The notes: a model not told the origin generated them from the letters alone. Shown: positions 23,567 to 42,363, counted from the first letter of the stretch. The stretch is 64,000 nt of DNA from Haliotis asinina (GCF_037392515.1 NC_090288.1:11476969-11540968); one strand, 5' to 3'. Made by a program: numbers and translations.

Positions 23567-24535
23567 GGTGAAAAGAAAAGAGTAAAAGGAGGTTGTTGTG
23601 ACCCTGATATCACTCCATAACATCTGAAGACATCACACTTGGTGCTTATATTGTCAGTTCAGCCAGCTTGTACAACCGACCCTACTTCAACACCCTTCAC
23701 AGTAATCATTAGTATCAGTACCAAGAGGTTTTTACAAGTACAGTTGCAAAAGAAATACTGGTATCATAAACAGGACAAACAGAGGTACAATGAAACTTGT
23801 CTAAACTGGCACCTCTCGAGACTGAAATAAAATTCTGGTTTAGACAGGATACTGATCACACATTTTCCAACAAGGCTGCCATTTTATCGTGAATCGATAA
23901 ACATTCTGCTTTTCCAAAATGTCTAAAAACAGTTTACCTGCTCATTGGACATTTAACTGCAAGACTTTATTTTGAGAAGGACAAGGAAGAGTATCAAAGT
24001 CACTTATAAGCTGACTTCAAAAAGTCTTTTTTTAAAAAGTGTTAACTCTAAACGTACCCACTTAGATAGTCTCTCCTTAATGACGCACAAGGTGACTGAC
24101 AAGTCAATAAAACCAAAACGTACTATTTACTTCACTGGACAGCTCATACCCATGCTCACTTACAGCGTTTGATTTACCACACAATCACTACTTCCTGATT
24201 TATCGTGTATATCAAGAGGATTAATTGGTGTAGAGGATTAGGGGTCCTTTACTGGACTGCACAAACCCATGCTGGATTAGAAAAAGTTCATTACAATTAA
24301 AATAGCTTGTTGGGGCCAGAAAATCGTGCCAGAATACTTAATAGACATGTGCTGGACTAGACAATGTTTTAATGATCATGACATTAATGTAAATTAAATT
24401 TTCTTCAGTTATGATTCCATATGGACTTTGATGAATCTTACGATGTCTGCAGATTGTTGTTCAGTTCATATTATACAACATGGAACTTGATGTCAGCAGC
24501 ATTTTAGCAGCATTTAGAAGTTTTTATTGATGATC

Positions 24536-24685
24536 AAGATCTTTTATGGATAAATCTTCTTTAATCTTTTACACACAATGTTTCGGGGTCATTCCAGATC
24601 TCAATGTTCACCTGATGGAGGATCTGGAATGACCTTGAAATGCTGCATGTAAAAGATTAAAGAAGGTTTATCCATAAAAGATCTT
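24536..24685. mobile_element. Fold-back element, 150 bp, hammerhead-like core
   Basis: The outer inverted arms begin AAGATCTTTTATGGATAAA and contain CTTCTTTAATCTTTTACA. The inner hairpin has ACACAATGTTTCGGGGTC, a stem arm ATTCCAGATC, the apex TTCACCTGATGGAG and the return arm. It shares layout and motifs with 60681-60876, but the inner stem sequence is different. It interrupts copy 1 of the local duplication. Confidence 0.8.
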
Positions 24686-24712
24686 AAACATGAAACTTGT
24701 TCTTAAAGACCA

Positions 24713-24858
24713 GAGAGGGATGACAAAGTATCAGCTGTAAACGCTGTCTCGATGGGTTTTTCATCACAGCACTCAAGGACGGGGCTATCACGACAGACTG
24801 CCAACACATCCGAATGCTCAAATTTGGCTAGTTGTCATCATGGTTGTTTAAAGGAGGG
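24713..24858 (+). repeat. 145-bp module, copy 2
   Basis: Same order of landmarks as copy 1, with a shorter T-run after CTGTCTCGATGGG. Confidence 0.85.
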
Positions 24859-25467
24859 AGAGAAAAAAGGACTTTAAGTGGAGTTTGTATAACAGATCCT
24901 ACTTCAAAAAAGTCTTTTGTAATCATTGTCTATCAGTACCAAGAGGTTTTTACAAGTACAGCTGCGAAAGAAATACAGGTATCATAAACAGGACAAATAG
25001 CAGTACAATGAAACAATGGACAAATAGCAGTCTCAACCAGCACCTCTCGGGACTGAAATATATTCCGATTTAGATAGGGTGCCAGATTAGACAGTGACAA
25101 TCATTTTCAAACATGGCTAAAATTTTATCGTGGATCGATTAACATCATGCTTTTTCAAAATGTCCCTAACAGTTTGCCTGCCTATTTGATATTTTAACTG
25201 TTAAGTTTTGTTTCTTTTTGAGACTGCCTAGGAAGAGTAACAAAGTCACTGAGAAGTTGATTCTTTTTAAAGGGTGTTAACTCCCAACGTACCCTCTGAG
25301 ATGGTCTAGCCATCATGACACACAAGCAACTGATGGGTCAATAAAACCAAAGTCTCTTTATTTTCTATTTACTTCACTGGACCGCTCATACCCGTGCTGG
25401 CTTCGAGCGTTTGATTTACCATGCAGTCACTACAACCTGATTTATTTGGGTTACGCTTCAATGGTAA

Positions 25468-25612
25468 AGTACAAATTCTAGTGCTTTTTTTTTACCTGAG
25501 TTCCATCTGGACTTAAACTCGCACCCTCAGAGTCAGGCACCTAACAACTGGTGCCTAAAGTCAGCTGCCTAACCCGCTAAGCCACCAAGACTTCAACAAA
25601 AATTAAAGTGGG
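25468..25612 (-). mobile_element. SINE-C copy
   Basis: A third tRNA-like family. On the minus strand GTGGCTTAGCGGGTTAGGCA looks like an A-box region and GAGGGTGCGAGTTTAAGTCC a B-box region, ending AGCACTAGAATTTGTACTTT. It lies inside copy 2 of the local duplication. Confidence 0.65.
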
Positions 25613-25938
25613 ACAACTGGTAGTATTGACTGCATTGTGGCATTGTGTAATACAATTAAAACAGCTTGTTGGGGCTGGAAAGTTGTGCCGGAATACGGAA
25701 TAGAGGAGTTCTGGACTAGACAATATTTTAATAACCATGATATTGTTGTACAATGGAGGGACCAAAATTTTATGCCGGTTTTGACAGTGTGCTGGATTAG
25801 ACAGGTGCTGGCAATTTCACTGTATGAGCTTTCTCATTATGGGTCTCGGCTTAAATTTTCTCCAGTCACAATTCTTAAGATGTTATCAGACTACCGTTCA
25901 ATCTATATTATACAACACAGAACCTGTTCTTAAAGACA

Positions 25939-26085
25939 AAAGAAAGATGACAATATATCAGCTGTAAACGCCGTCTGGATGAGTTTACCATCACAGCACT
26001 CAAGGACAGCGGCTATCACGACAGACTGCCAACACATCCGAATGCTAAGATTTGGCTAATTGTCGTCATGATTATCTAAAGAGAG
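25939..26085 (+). repeat. 145-bp module, copy 3
   Basis: Begins AAAGAAAGATGACAATATAT and ends ATGATTATCTAAAGAGAG. It opens the truncated third unit of the segmental duplication. Confidence 0.85.
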
Positions 26086-26119
26086 AAGCCTGTGAAGAGA
26101 CACCTATATGTCTGCTAAT

Positions 26120-26470
26120 GAAAATATGCTATGCACAACTTCAATGATTGACCACATGCACTTTGAAATTAACTCCTATTGGACATATATGCCCAAAACA
26201 AAGAACCGGCTAAGCACATCAGTAAATGAACCAGTGGTGTGTGGAAAGGCTTCCTAACACATGAGTGCATGCATACTCACGGGGTTCTGTATCACAGCTG
26301 CTTATTTCAAGGGAGGTAAACCCAAGAACAAAATATTGCACTTTTGATTTGATATTATACACTTATAATTTTGTTTATTTGTTTTTTCTTAATCAGCAAT
26401 GCATTGTATATATAATAAATAAGTGATAATTGTGTTTCAATTATGTTTGATATTTTGGTTGTATGTGACC
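26120..26470. repeat. Dispersed repeat, copy 2 (about 350 bp)
   Basis: The counterpart of 16945-17285. It lies between copies 3 and 4 of the 145-bp module, as if inserted into the segmental array. Confidence 0.65.
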
Positions 26471-26508
26471 TTTAAGTTCACATCACAAACCATGGAATAT
26501 TTCTGAAA

Positions 26509-26652
26509 AGACAAGATAAAGAATGACAAAGAATCAGCTGTAAATGCTGTCTCGGTGGGTTTTTCATCACAGCACTCAAGGACGGGGCTATCACAACAGA
26601 CTGCCAACACGTCCGAATGCTCAGATTTGGCTAGTTGTCATCATGGTTCTTT
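26509..26652 (+). repeat. 145-bp module, copy 4
   Basis: All landmarks are present (ATCAGCTGTAAATGCTGTCT to GTCATCATGG), with no following 1.2-kb body. Confidence 0.85.
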
Positions 26653-26772
26653 TCACAATTTCCTAATTTCCATTGACTGCAAAGTTATTCACTGAAGATA
26701 CGTTTTAATTTTCTTACTACAGCTTGGTGTAAATAAAAACTCAGGAGAATATCTTCTAAACTATTAACCAGA

Positions 26773-26850
26773 GTGAGTGAGTGTAGTTTTACCCCACACT
26801 CAGCAATATTCCAGCCATAGGGCGGCAGTCTGTAAATAGTCTGGACCAGA
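26773..26850 (-). mobile_element. SINE-A fragment, tail
   Basis: GAGTGAGTGAGTGTAGTTTT to CAGTCTGTAAATAGTCTGG. Confidence 0.7.
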
Positions 26851-27055
26851 TAAGTAATAACCAAACAAAACTTTAACTCTTTCTTACACTTTTTGATGTA
26901 TTGGTAAACATGGCCAGAGAATAAATCAATAGTCAAGCATGGATTCATATCAAATCTTGATATTTCATTTTGACATTGGTGCTTTGATGAATGACTATTA
27001 CAACAACTATACAATCTCATGTATTATATTTATTAGGATTATTTCTGTGTTCTGG

Positions 27056-27227
27056 GGTAGGTTTAATATTAGGTTTTAGGGTTAGGTTTAGATTCAGGGT
27101 TTACACATAGGCTTTTATCAAAAACACGGGCCTATGTTTTTCTGCATAGAATGATAAAAAAAACAAACGAAGGGGGTTAAGGGTACAAATCTATCCCTTT
27201 CGTTGTATATGGGGGGGGGGGGGGGGG
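27056..27227. repeat. Telomere-like TTAGG/TTTAGGG fragments and a G17 tract
   Basis: TTAGGTTTTAGGGTTAGGTTTAG at 27070-27092 is a short degenerate interstitial telomere-like stretch. A run of 17 G's is at 27211-27227. Confidence 0.7.
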
Positions 27228-28957
27228 TCGAGGGGGAAATGGCATGAATCAGTTAGGTCCATTAGTCTAACCACCTGTTATCAATCCAGTCAGAGTCTGC
27301 TGACCATTATCTGAGGTTACCATTATGTCGGCCATTGTATAAGCCTTGTGTTACCTCTTGCTGTGTTGGGCCATATGTCAGACCTCATGTCAGAAGCTTT
27401 TCTTCCTCAATTTACATATGAACGTCTGACAAGATGGGCCTGAAAAAAACACAAAGTTCATAATCAGGAATTAATTTAGGGTTGTGGTAGGTCAGCCAAT
27501 ATATTATCTGTATCAAAATCACCTTGCCCACTGAATTAGTATCAGTTGAAACAGTTCAAAATGTCGGATGAGAAGTATTTTTCATGAATTCAATGATTTA
27601 TTTAAAACGTTTCTGAGATAATCTGCTCTATAATCGAGAAAAATATCATTTATAAGAAAATCACAAATTAACAATCAAGACATGATGCTCAATTCAATAA
27701 TGTTCTTCAAATGGCACTGCTGCAACTTACCACAAATGAACTCTTGGAATGAACTGCATGTTATCTCTGGGAGAAGACTAATGGTAAGAGTTCCGCCTCC
27801 TCCCAAAACATTAACTTATGAACTGTCACTCAAATTAATCCCTAGTTATACCATCAAACTTGCTGAAAGAGAGGGTGGGGTACGGGTGAAACTCCTTCCT
27901 GAGTAATGTTTCACTACCACAAATTTCAAACGAAATCCACAATTCTATGACAACGCACTTCTCTAGAGCTTTACCTGCAGGCTACATGTTACTCATATTT
28001 AAAATTTCATCTTCTCGCAAGCAGACAACTAACATTGTCCTGTGCTCGTGCTCCAGTTGAAAAGCGTGCGCGAGTTTGCAGTAACAAAATATGTTAGAGT
28101 TACCTCCCCTGCCCCCAGTCCTCATCTCTTCAGGTTGTTCGTGTTAACCTTATTTCGGGTCCTTCAATGGTTTATCTGTGTCATATATATAAACTGTTAT
28201 ATCTTGGATGGAGACTAAAGGTTTTACACATCAAAGAATTCAATATTCGCAAGTATGGATCAATATTAATAATGATGCGTATCCTTTTGAAACGTTTATA
28301 CACACTGATTAGTGGTATTGTTTCTCTTGTTAACAAACAACATTGTGAAGCTGTAACGCTTCTGAAAGAAATATATACTCATAATATTGTCACAACTATA
28401 CCATCGACTCGGCTTCATATGATTAGTAGCTATTTCTTCTAAATTGTGGAAGTAAATGGTTATGTAGAACAGCTGTAAAAGTACGGTGCCGCTTTTCGCA
28501 CAAAGATTAAACATAGGTTGTAATCTGTAACTAGCATTTTCCGGAGATTAGTTAAATAAACTCCTTGCCTAGGTGTCAGTCATTTGTATCTGAATTGACA
28601 GCTTCATGATTTCGCGTTTGGGACAAGTTTTCATTCCCGAAATAGAGTGGTTCTACCATCCCTCAGTTCTTGCGCTCCAACAGCAAGCAGTGGCGTTGGA
28701 AGAGTTATCGGTCTTGAAGTCGTAAGCAATACGTCCAAACCATTATGTTCCAAGATACAAGTCATGTTTGAGAATGAAGTACGTCGTTTGGTTCTGGTGA
28801 CTTTTCATTTCACATTTCTAAGTATTTATAGTTACAACTCATGCAGGATGTATGTCGTGAAATACTTGGAGACGCGACCCCTTTGTGACAGCCGGAATCC
28901 GCATGCTAATGCTATCGTGAATTTTCATGTTTGGGGCATCGAGGAGAACTGGTCAAG
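27228..28957 (+). promoter_or_regulatory. NAA10 upstream region and 5' UTR
   Basis: No gene was recognised here. CpG density rises between about 28620 and 28957 (GACGCGACC, GCCGGAATCCGC), and an ATG-rich open stretch at 28647-28961 is in a different frame from NAA10. I see no TATA box. The promoter is inferred from position only. Confidence 0.35.
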
Positions 28958-35736
<6,779 letters not shown>

Positions 35737-35789
35737 AATTTCAGCATCTAGATTTTGTGTGTGTGTATGTATAGACAAAAACCCTTCAA

Positions 35790-35795
35790 AATAAA
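35790..35795 (+). terminator. NAA10: NAA10 polyadenylation signal
   Basis: AATAAA lies 53 bases after the stop, and a GT-rich downstream element (GTGTGTGTGTTTTGTTC) starts 15 bases later. This is a classic mammalian-type 3' end arrangement. Confidence 0.8.
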
Positions 35796-36837
35796 CTGTA
35801 TATAGACCTGTGTGTGTGTTTTGTTCTCTTTATGGACAATGTGTGTAACCCTGGATTTGTCTCCCTTAGACCATGTTGCAGCTTGGGTGAATAACTTGAA
35901 GTTGTCTCCCCTTGAATCATGTCTCAACTTGCTAGTCGAGTTGTACAAAACATTGGTTTGATGGCTCAAACGCTTTATATTTGTCTCCTAATCATGGCAC
36001 CTCTACTACTTTGACACAAAACTTTGAGACATCTATCATTTTCCATATTCACAAAGTAAATGCAGAAACAATAGCTTTATGTTTGGGGATAAACAATAAA
36101 TTCTGGCTTCATGACTCCATGTTTTGATTTGTACCAAGAACAGGTGTAAGTCATCAGGAACCATTTTACAAACCTGTTACAAACTCTGAAATATGCTTCT
36201 CAGGTAGTTAAGATATTTTCATGTGTGAAATTACATTAAATTTCAAGAAGAACCTGTCTGTGCTGAACAGGACTCTGATGTGGCAATGATCCCCTGCAGA
36301 TGTTTTACAATGGGCGACTTGTAATGTATTTTATTGGGCGAAATTGTACAAATTATGAGGTCAATGTAAAAATTATGAACATTCTAAGACAAGCAGGACT
36401 ATAGTAAATATATTGTACAAAGAATATTAATATTGTTCAATAGAGTTTCAAATGGTACTGAAGTGAGGTGGTGTTCTTAAGACATGATATAACCTAATCT
36501 GCCATAAGTGTAAACGGTAGGGCTGCAGAATGGAGTTTGATCAGCAAGAGAGTATCAGTAGTATTTTTGGTGATATATTACAAAAAACAACAAACTGCAC
36601 CAGATTGAGATGTAAAGTTGTTCCTATAAAAAGTTCATGAACATTTAGTGAAAAAAAAATGTTAGTGTTAACCTCCTTCAAATTTCAGAATTTAGACACA
36701 TTATTGAATAAAAAAATATGTAAAACAAAACTCATGAAAACAACAAATACAACAAGATTCAGCATTTTGATCCTCAGGTATTTGCCTGAAAGATTTATGA
36801 TCTTGCATGTTGAGTGTAGAGGAACCACAAATTGTGG

Positions 36838-36960
36838 TGGGTGAGTGGGTTAGGCAGCTAACTTTGTGTGCTTGCAATTTTATTCCTGACTCTGAGGGTG
36901 TGGGTTTGAATTTTGGGACTCAACCCTAAAAGTACTAGAATTTGTACTTTTCTTAGAATG
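36838..36960 (+). mobile_element. SINE-C copy
   Basis: GTGAGTGGGTTAGGCAGCTA, CCTGACTCTGAGGGTGTGGG and AGTACTAGAATTTGTACTTT match the copy at 25468. Confidence 0.65.
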
Positions 36961-37109
36961 TGTAATCCCAAATACAACATGTTACACAATGTCAGTATTT
37001 GAATGCAGGAACTCTAGCATAGGGCCCTTTGTGTTCGGCTGCTGACCACTCACATGCTCTGGTCTCCAAAACTACAAGCAGAAATCTTGTCCATCCAAAT
37101 CGGAATAGT

Positions 37110-37150
37110 TTTACAAAGCTCTCTTAGTGCTAAGAAAGTTTCGAAAATCT
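37110..37150. mobile_element. Palindromic MITE, half copy
   Basis: AAGCTCTCTTAGTGCTAAGA followed by TTTCGAAAATCTTGGCTC matches one arm and the outer end of the 34833 element. Confidence 0.5.
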
Positions 37151-38169
37151 TGGCTCTGATTCTAGATGGTGGTACACAGAAACACATGCAGCTTGGCTGC
37201 GAAATATGGGCAGCTGTGTCATAACACCTGCAAATTCTGAGCAGATGCTGCACCAGGGAAGACAGTCTGGGGTGGGAAACTCAGCAACAGGAGAACCAGT
37301 GACCCAATGTGACATGTCAAGCCTTCATACACACTCCTACAATCACACACAAAGGGACTCTTTATTTATCATCTTTTGTTAATTTATTCATAAATCTGTA
37401 GCCTTTGCAAGTTGACTAAACTGTGACATTCCCCATCTTCACGCTCTTCTTTTGTCCAGTGAAGCAATTACTGCATAAACCTGCAAGAAGCTAACACTCG
37501 TCTCCTTGTATTTACTCAGTTTTAATGGGTTCGTAGTTCACATTCCTGTCGTTTCATCTCCTCTGTAACTGGAGGTCTATGTATTTGAAATTACTCATTG
37601 CAAAAAGACTGCTGATTCAATATTGAGTTAAATATAGCCATCACTATCCACCTCAGCTTGGGTTGGATATATACTGCTCAAGGGTTGCTAAGCATCAACA
37701 TTTTAGGAGCGCAAATTGTATGTGACTGTTGAAATTGCTTTAGCCAGTATTGCAGGAAGACATTGTAAAGAATAAATGTCTTGTCATGTGCCACACAATA
37801 CCAACATGTCCAACAAATATTCAGTCATGCCACCAATCAAACTGATAAAATTTGAATGACCAAACTTGAAAATTGATGTCCATGGTGAAATACAGTTCTC
37901 TGCAGCATACGGGATGCAATCGCCACCTGGTTTACTTGCTCCTGACAAGTGACAGGTTGGATGTAAAGGTAATGTTGTTTTATGGAGTGGCTTATAATAT
38001 GTTTTCAAAACAAGTTTGGCCACAATATGTGGACAGTAGTCTCCTGTTCAGCATTAGTGACCTTTGAAATATAAGGTCACGTCAGATCCAGTTGTGACAT
38101 ACTGGTGTCATACCTACCTTGCTTCATCTCACACTTGTGCAGTGATGGTTTAACATGCTGCAGCTACAA

Positions 38170-38310
38170 GTTTACTGGGTTGTTTCATGCCACTCTCAAC
38201 CACATGGCTCCCTCCGTATGTTAATCAAGTCTGAACCAGACAATCCAGTTATTGACAGCATGAGCTTCATAATTTGCACCTCCGAGTGAGCGTGCCTGGC
38301 TTCATACTAC
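38170..38310 (-). mobile_element. SINE-A fragment, diverged
   Basis: TCTGAACCAGACAATCCAGT and GACAGCATGAGC anchor the match; both ends are unclear. Confidence 0.5.
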
Positions 38311-39284
38311 TTCTTACAGTATTTCACTGCAATACCAAAATGAGGCGGAAAGGCTGAAAATAATGCTCCGGTGTGTTACCACTTTGGCTGTGGTTGAGAA
38401 AATCTTGAGTCTGAACTTGTATTTGTATCTGTATTTGAAACCATTTTTTCATAAATAATTTTCTGTATCAGTTCACATTTTCTGTAATTACAAGTGTCAG
38501 ATGTATAGAAGCTTTAGAACTTAAACGGAAGAGACTTTCCCATGTGTTATTTCTTTCTTAAAAATACCTTGTATGTATAATCAGTGAATGACCTTCCACT
38601 TCGCAGTGAAATGTCATTTGAAAAACAGATGCTGTGACTCACAATGAAGACAAAAATAACAAAACCTCAGCCTGACTTATCTTTAGATACATCATGTTAA
38701 TAAGGAGTCAGTGATGCATGTCGTCAACCTTAGTGTCCTTGAATCGTCTTCCTCTGTGTGTTTATCAAAGCACCATGAAAGGGGGTCATCAACAGACAAA
38801 AGGTCAAAGACCATAAACACTGCTCCATAAGCCCTGGATTTGAGAACCAACAGGTTTCATACATAGTATGAAGGGGAATGAATCTCTAGGCTGGGATGGC
38901 AGGTGAATATCTTCATCTCTAGGCTGCCGCATCACATCAAGAAAGGGAATGCAAGAATGATATCACAAATGGCAAGCAGAGCCAGATTTCATGAGAAGGT
39001 TTTTACCACCAGAATGTCCAGAGATACATAGTGCTGTCTCTAGGATCTTATCACTTAAACCAATTGTTGGGACATGCCATGGTTATACTGTTCATTTTGA
39101 GCCCTGAATTTGATGGCCATTCTGAAAGTGCATTGTAAAACAAGTTAAATTGACTGCAGGTAATTACGCAAAATTTAATCAAATTTATACCCACAAAGGA
39201 TTCATCATGCTACATCCATAATCAATACATTCTCACAATTTCTGCATTACTGAAACAATGTACATGTACTTGGGATCCCCGACT

Positions 39285-39415
39285 GTCAACATTGAAATAA
39301 CCTCATTGTACCTTGGGCCAACATTGATATGACCTCATCATACTAAAGACCAAAGAACTTCAACACTGAAATGACCTCATTTTACCATTTACCCAAGAAT
39401 CTCAACACAAAACTC
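39285..39415. repeat. Three imperfect 40-45 bp repeats
   Basis: Units around CAACATTGAAATAACCTCAT, CAACATTGATATGACCTCAT and CAACACTGAAATGACCTCAT. Confidence 0.75.
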
Positions 39416-39461
39416 ATCAGTGTGAACTAGGAACCTTTGCAACCTGTAAACCCATTGAACA

Positions 39462-39595
39462 GTGGGGTGGTCGAGTGGATAAAGCATCTGTCATCATGCA
39501 AAGACCCAGGTTCGATTCCCATATGGGAAATTTGTGAAACCAATTTCAGGTGTCCCTCACTGTGATAATGCTAAGAGCTGCATAAAACCCAGCTC
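39462..39595 (+). mobile_element. SINE-B copy
   Basis: GGGGTGGTCGAGTGGATAAAG head, CAGGTTCGATTCCC B box. A tail remnant GCATAAAACC is present. Confidence 0.75.
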
Positions 39596-40175
39596 ACAGT
39601 AAAACTTGGGTTTTATACTTGAAAAATAACAACAAACAAAGTATTACATACTTTCAAATGTTTATGCAGTGGCTATCATTTTGAGTTTACTGTTTAAAGG
39701 ACCACACTGGTGTATTCGGTACCATCTGTAACCTACACAGACAAGACACGTACGCAGTGTACAAGCATGCTACTTAAGATCTGTACACAACTCAAACAGC
39801 AGGCTGGACAAGCAGCCACTAGATACGTAACACAATTTCATTTTTCCCTAAGTAAAAAACCTTATACATCTTTAATTTTTATTATGCTACAAAAAAAGGT
39901 GAATTTCATTTCCATTAAGCTAGACAATGAGCACGTCCTAACAATAAACATTGCATAAATATCACAAGCTTGCTCAACAAGATTAACACAGGCAGCATGG
40001 AACTTGCATAATTCATTTTCATCGTTCAGTAACAATTTGTCTACTTCTAAATTTTGCTTTATTAAAATGTAGAAAATACAAGACAACAAAAACAAATAAT
40101 TATCTCATAACAAGACACCATATATGGTACCAGGGTCCAGTCATAGTCTTGACTAGTTAACTGTCTGTGTTGAGG

Positions 40176-40181
40176 TTTATT
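40176..40181 (-). terminator. Candidate polyadenylation signal on the minus strand
   Basis: TTTATT on the + strand reads AATAAA on the minus strand, about 380 bases after the TAA at 40563. It fits the end of a minus-strand transcript, but AT-rich sequence makes chance hits common. Confidence 0.3.
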
Positions 40182-40562
40182 GCAGAGAGCTTTAATCAAA
40201 TATCATTTCATTCAGTTTGACTAAGGATACATTTGTCTATAACAAAATCACAAACACATAAAATCATCCATCTAAGTTCCATTAAATAATTTAAATTGGA
40301 CCAACATAAATTAAAATGACTCATTTTAAGATGTTGTCTAATTAAATATACATATATGTTTTGTACATTAATGTGAGTAAATCGAGAGTTAAATAAAATG
40401 GATTCCACCACCTTTACGTATCACAGTGTTTTGATTCGAGGCTTTGTGTTACACAAGCGTATCAGATCATAAGCCAAACACTGAGTATACAATATATCTT
40501 TACCAACTGCTAAATAACTTTACACAATAAATTCATCAGCCACAAAACTATAAACAATGGAA

Positions 40563-41380
40563 TTATTTAGGGAAGAACACCTGTTCCCCACAATCATTAA
40601 GAGCAAATTCAACGTCAATGCTATCCATTTCATAATGAACATCAAAACACACAAAACTTGCTAATGGCAGTTTGCAATGGAATATCATTTCTTGGTAGCA
40701 TGTTGTCCTAAATAGACAAAGAATTATTTCCACGTGATCTGGCATCATTGCGTTGATCAGAGACAAACTTTTGCCATCAAACTGTCCAAGAGCTGATCAT
40801 GTCAGATTGGCTATCAGCTCTGATTGAAAGTACATGGTAAAACTAGGGGTAATCTCCGTAAGTGTTATCGCTTTGGTTGGTGTGGAGCAGTCACTTAGTA
40901 GTGTGTCCCTGTCATGTGATTCATGTGGAAGTCTCGTGTTTGGAAAGTCGTTTCTCTTGAGACAGAAATGGAATTTTCTCTTGTCCAAGTCTTCGTGGGA
41001 ACGTATCCTTATGAAGGATACCCGTTGCACAGTCATCGTCCCTGTACTTCATCACCAACAGTGAATTTGTTCCACAGGAACATTTCAAATACAGAGATAA
41101 GGACAAGTGCATCCTTGAAGCGACATTCATATCTTGACACCCCTTAATATCAAGGATGGCACAACCCAATCCAACATTGAGATCAGTCTGTTCCATTTCA
41201 GGTAGAAAGGACAGTTCCACACGTAAAGTCACAGGTATATGAGAATGATGTCAACACCCCTGTATGTGGTGAATGGCAGGGCTCTGTCCCAGCAGGGGAC
41301 AACCCCATATGAGCATACAGGGGGTACAGGCTGTTTACATCTTGTGATCTTCCAGCATCTTGTCCTCCATGAGACTAGTT
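40563..41380 (-). pseudogene. Possible frame-broken coding remnant or 3' end of an unknown gene
   Basis: Protein-like segments follow one another on the - strand but change frame. The first (about 41372-41233) contains VCSYGVVPCWDRALPFTTYR and GVDIILIYL. The second (41247-40921) has VTLRVELSFLPEMEQTDLNV and LSLYLKCSCG. The third (41036-40563) has LTEITPSFTMYFQSELIANL, an in-frame TGA at 40797-40799, then FDGKSLSLINAMMPDHVEII to CGEQVFFPK and TAA. Sequence after the stop is AT-rich, with an AATAAA (minus strand) at 40181-40176, like a 3' UTR. I do not recognise the family. It could be a pseudogene, a gene with assembly indels, or very short introns. Confidence 0.35.
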
Positions 41381-42274
41381 GTCATTACCTCGCTGCTGCA
41401 GCTTCCAGGGCTACACGACATCAGCTCTGCGAAAACAAATTGAAAATAATCAATAAATCAATAATCAACAATATAATTATTGGATTACTACAAAATACAG
41501 ACCACTTGTTAATACAGCAAAGCATCAAAGCACAGAACAATATTAATATTTCATTAATATGAGAATCTACTAGTAACCAAAATAACAATACTATTACCCT
41601 CTTTTCCATCTAATTCTTGTTGATTTTAAAAAAACATTTAACCTATACAAATACACAAGTTCACATATATATTTTTCAAAGGTAAACACATACTCTACCT
41701 TAACAAAAAAAACCCTAAAATTGTTAATAAATAAAATACTGTTCTTGAAGGAAAAACTAAATGCAGTTTCTAGAAGCAATGCAATACAAAATGTTCAACA
41801 TGAATGTCTGTCTTCTGTGAGAGCCTAGAGAGCCTAACACACAGGTGTCAGGTGCCTGCCTTCGACAGTGGTGTTAAGCACATGTACATCTGAAGCATGA
41901 CATCATGTCCCCCTCAATCTGGTCTAAGACCCTGGCACATGAGGAACCAAATTACCGCCAGACCATTACCCTACAACTGTCCAATCACAAGTCAATTACC
42001 CCGAACAAATAATGGCCCAAATAGCTGACTTTAAACCTGACAGAGACCTAAGCGCCATTTCTTCACTTGTACAACTCTAATGGTGTTAACGTAAGATCCT
42101 TTCATGTTACTACAGAGCATGACAAATACCTGATCTATACACCTGGAAAGATGTTTAGCATCACCCCTTCTACATCTTCATAGGTACTACCATAAATTCT
42201 ATAGAAAACCTGCTCCCTTCATATTACTGTAGTGAATCTGTCTGGGCATTGAACATTAACCATGATCCCATAGG

Positions 42275-42363
42275 CGAGTGAGTGAGTATAGTATTACAAT
42301 GCTTTAAACAATATTAAAGCAGTATCAAATTTGGGGAATCGAGTCTCTGTCTTCAGAGCGACA
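42275..42363 (-). mobile_element. SINE-B fragment, tail half
   Basis: GTGAGTGAGTATAGTATTAC tail, then body remnants ending GGGGAATCGAGTCTCTGTCT. It is joined directly to a SINE-A at 42365. Confidence 0.55.

Larger units (their letters stand above)
23412..26660. repeat. Tandem segmental duplication of about 1.2 kb with a 145-bp module
   Basis: Copy 1 (23412-24716) and copy 2 (24717-25938) align along their length. Shared landmarks include ATCAGTACCAAGAGG (23716 and 24931), ACTTCACTGGACCGCTCATA (copy 2; one base different in copy 1) and GTGCTGGAYTAGACA. A third copy starts at 25939 but is cut by another repeat at about 26100, and a fourth module lies at 26509-26650. Copy 1 carries the fold-back at 24536; copy 2 carries a SINE-C at 25468. 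The insertions are therefore later than the duplication. Confidence 0.85.
35800..40150. other. Intergenic region after NAA10
   Basis: No coding signal. It contains a SINE-C, a SINE-A fragment, a SINE-B, a MITE half and a short tandem repeat, listed separately. Confidence 0.5.
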
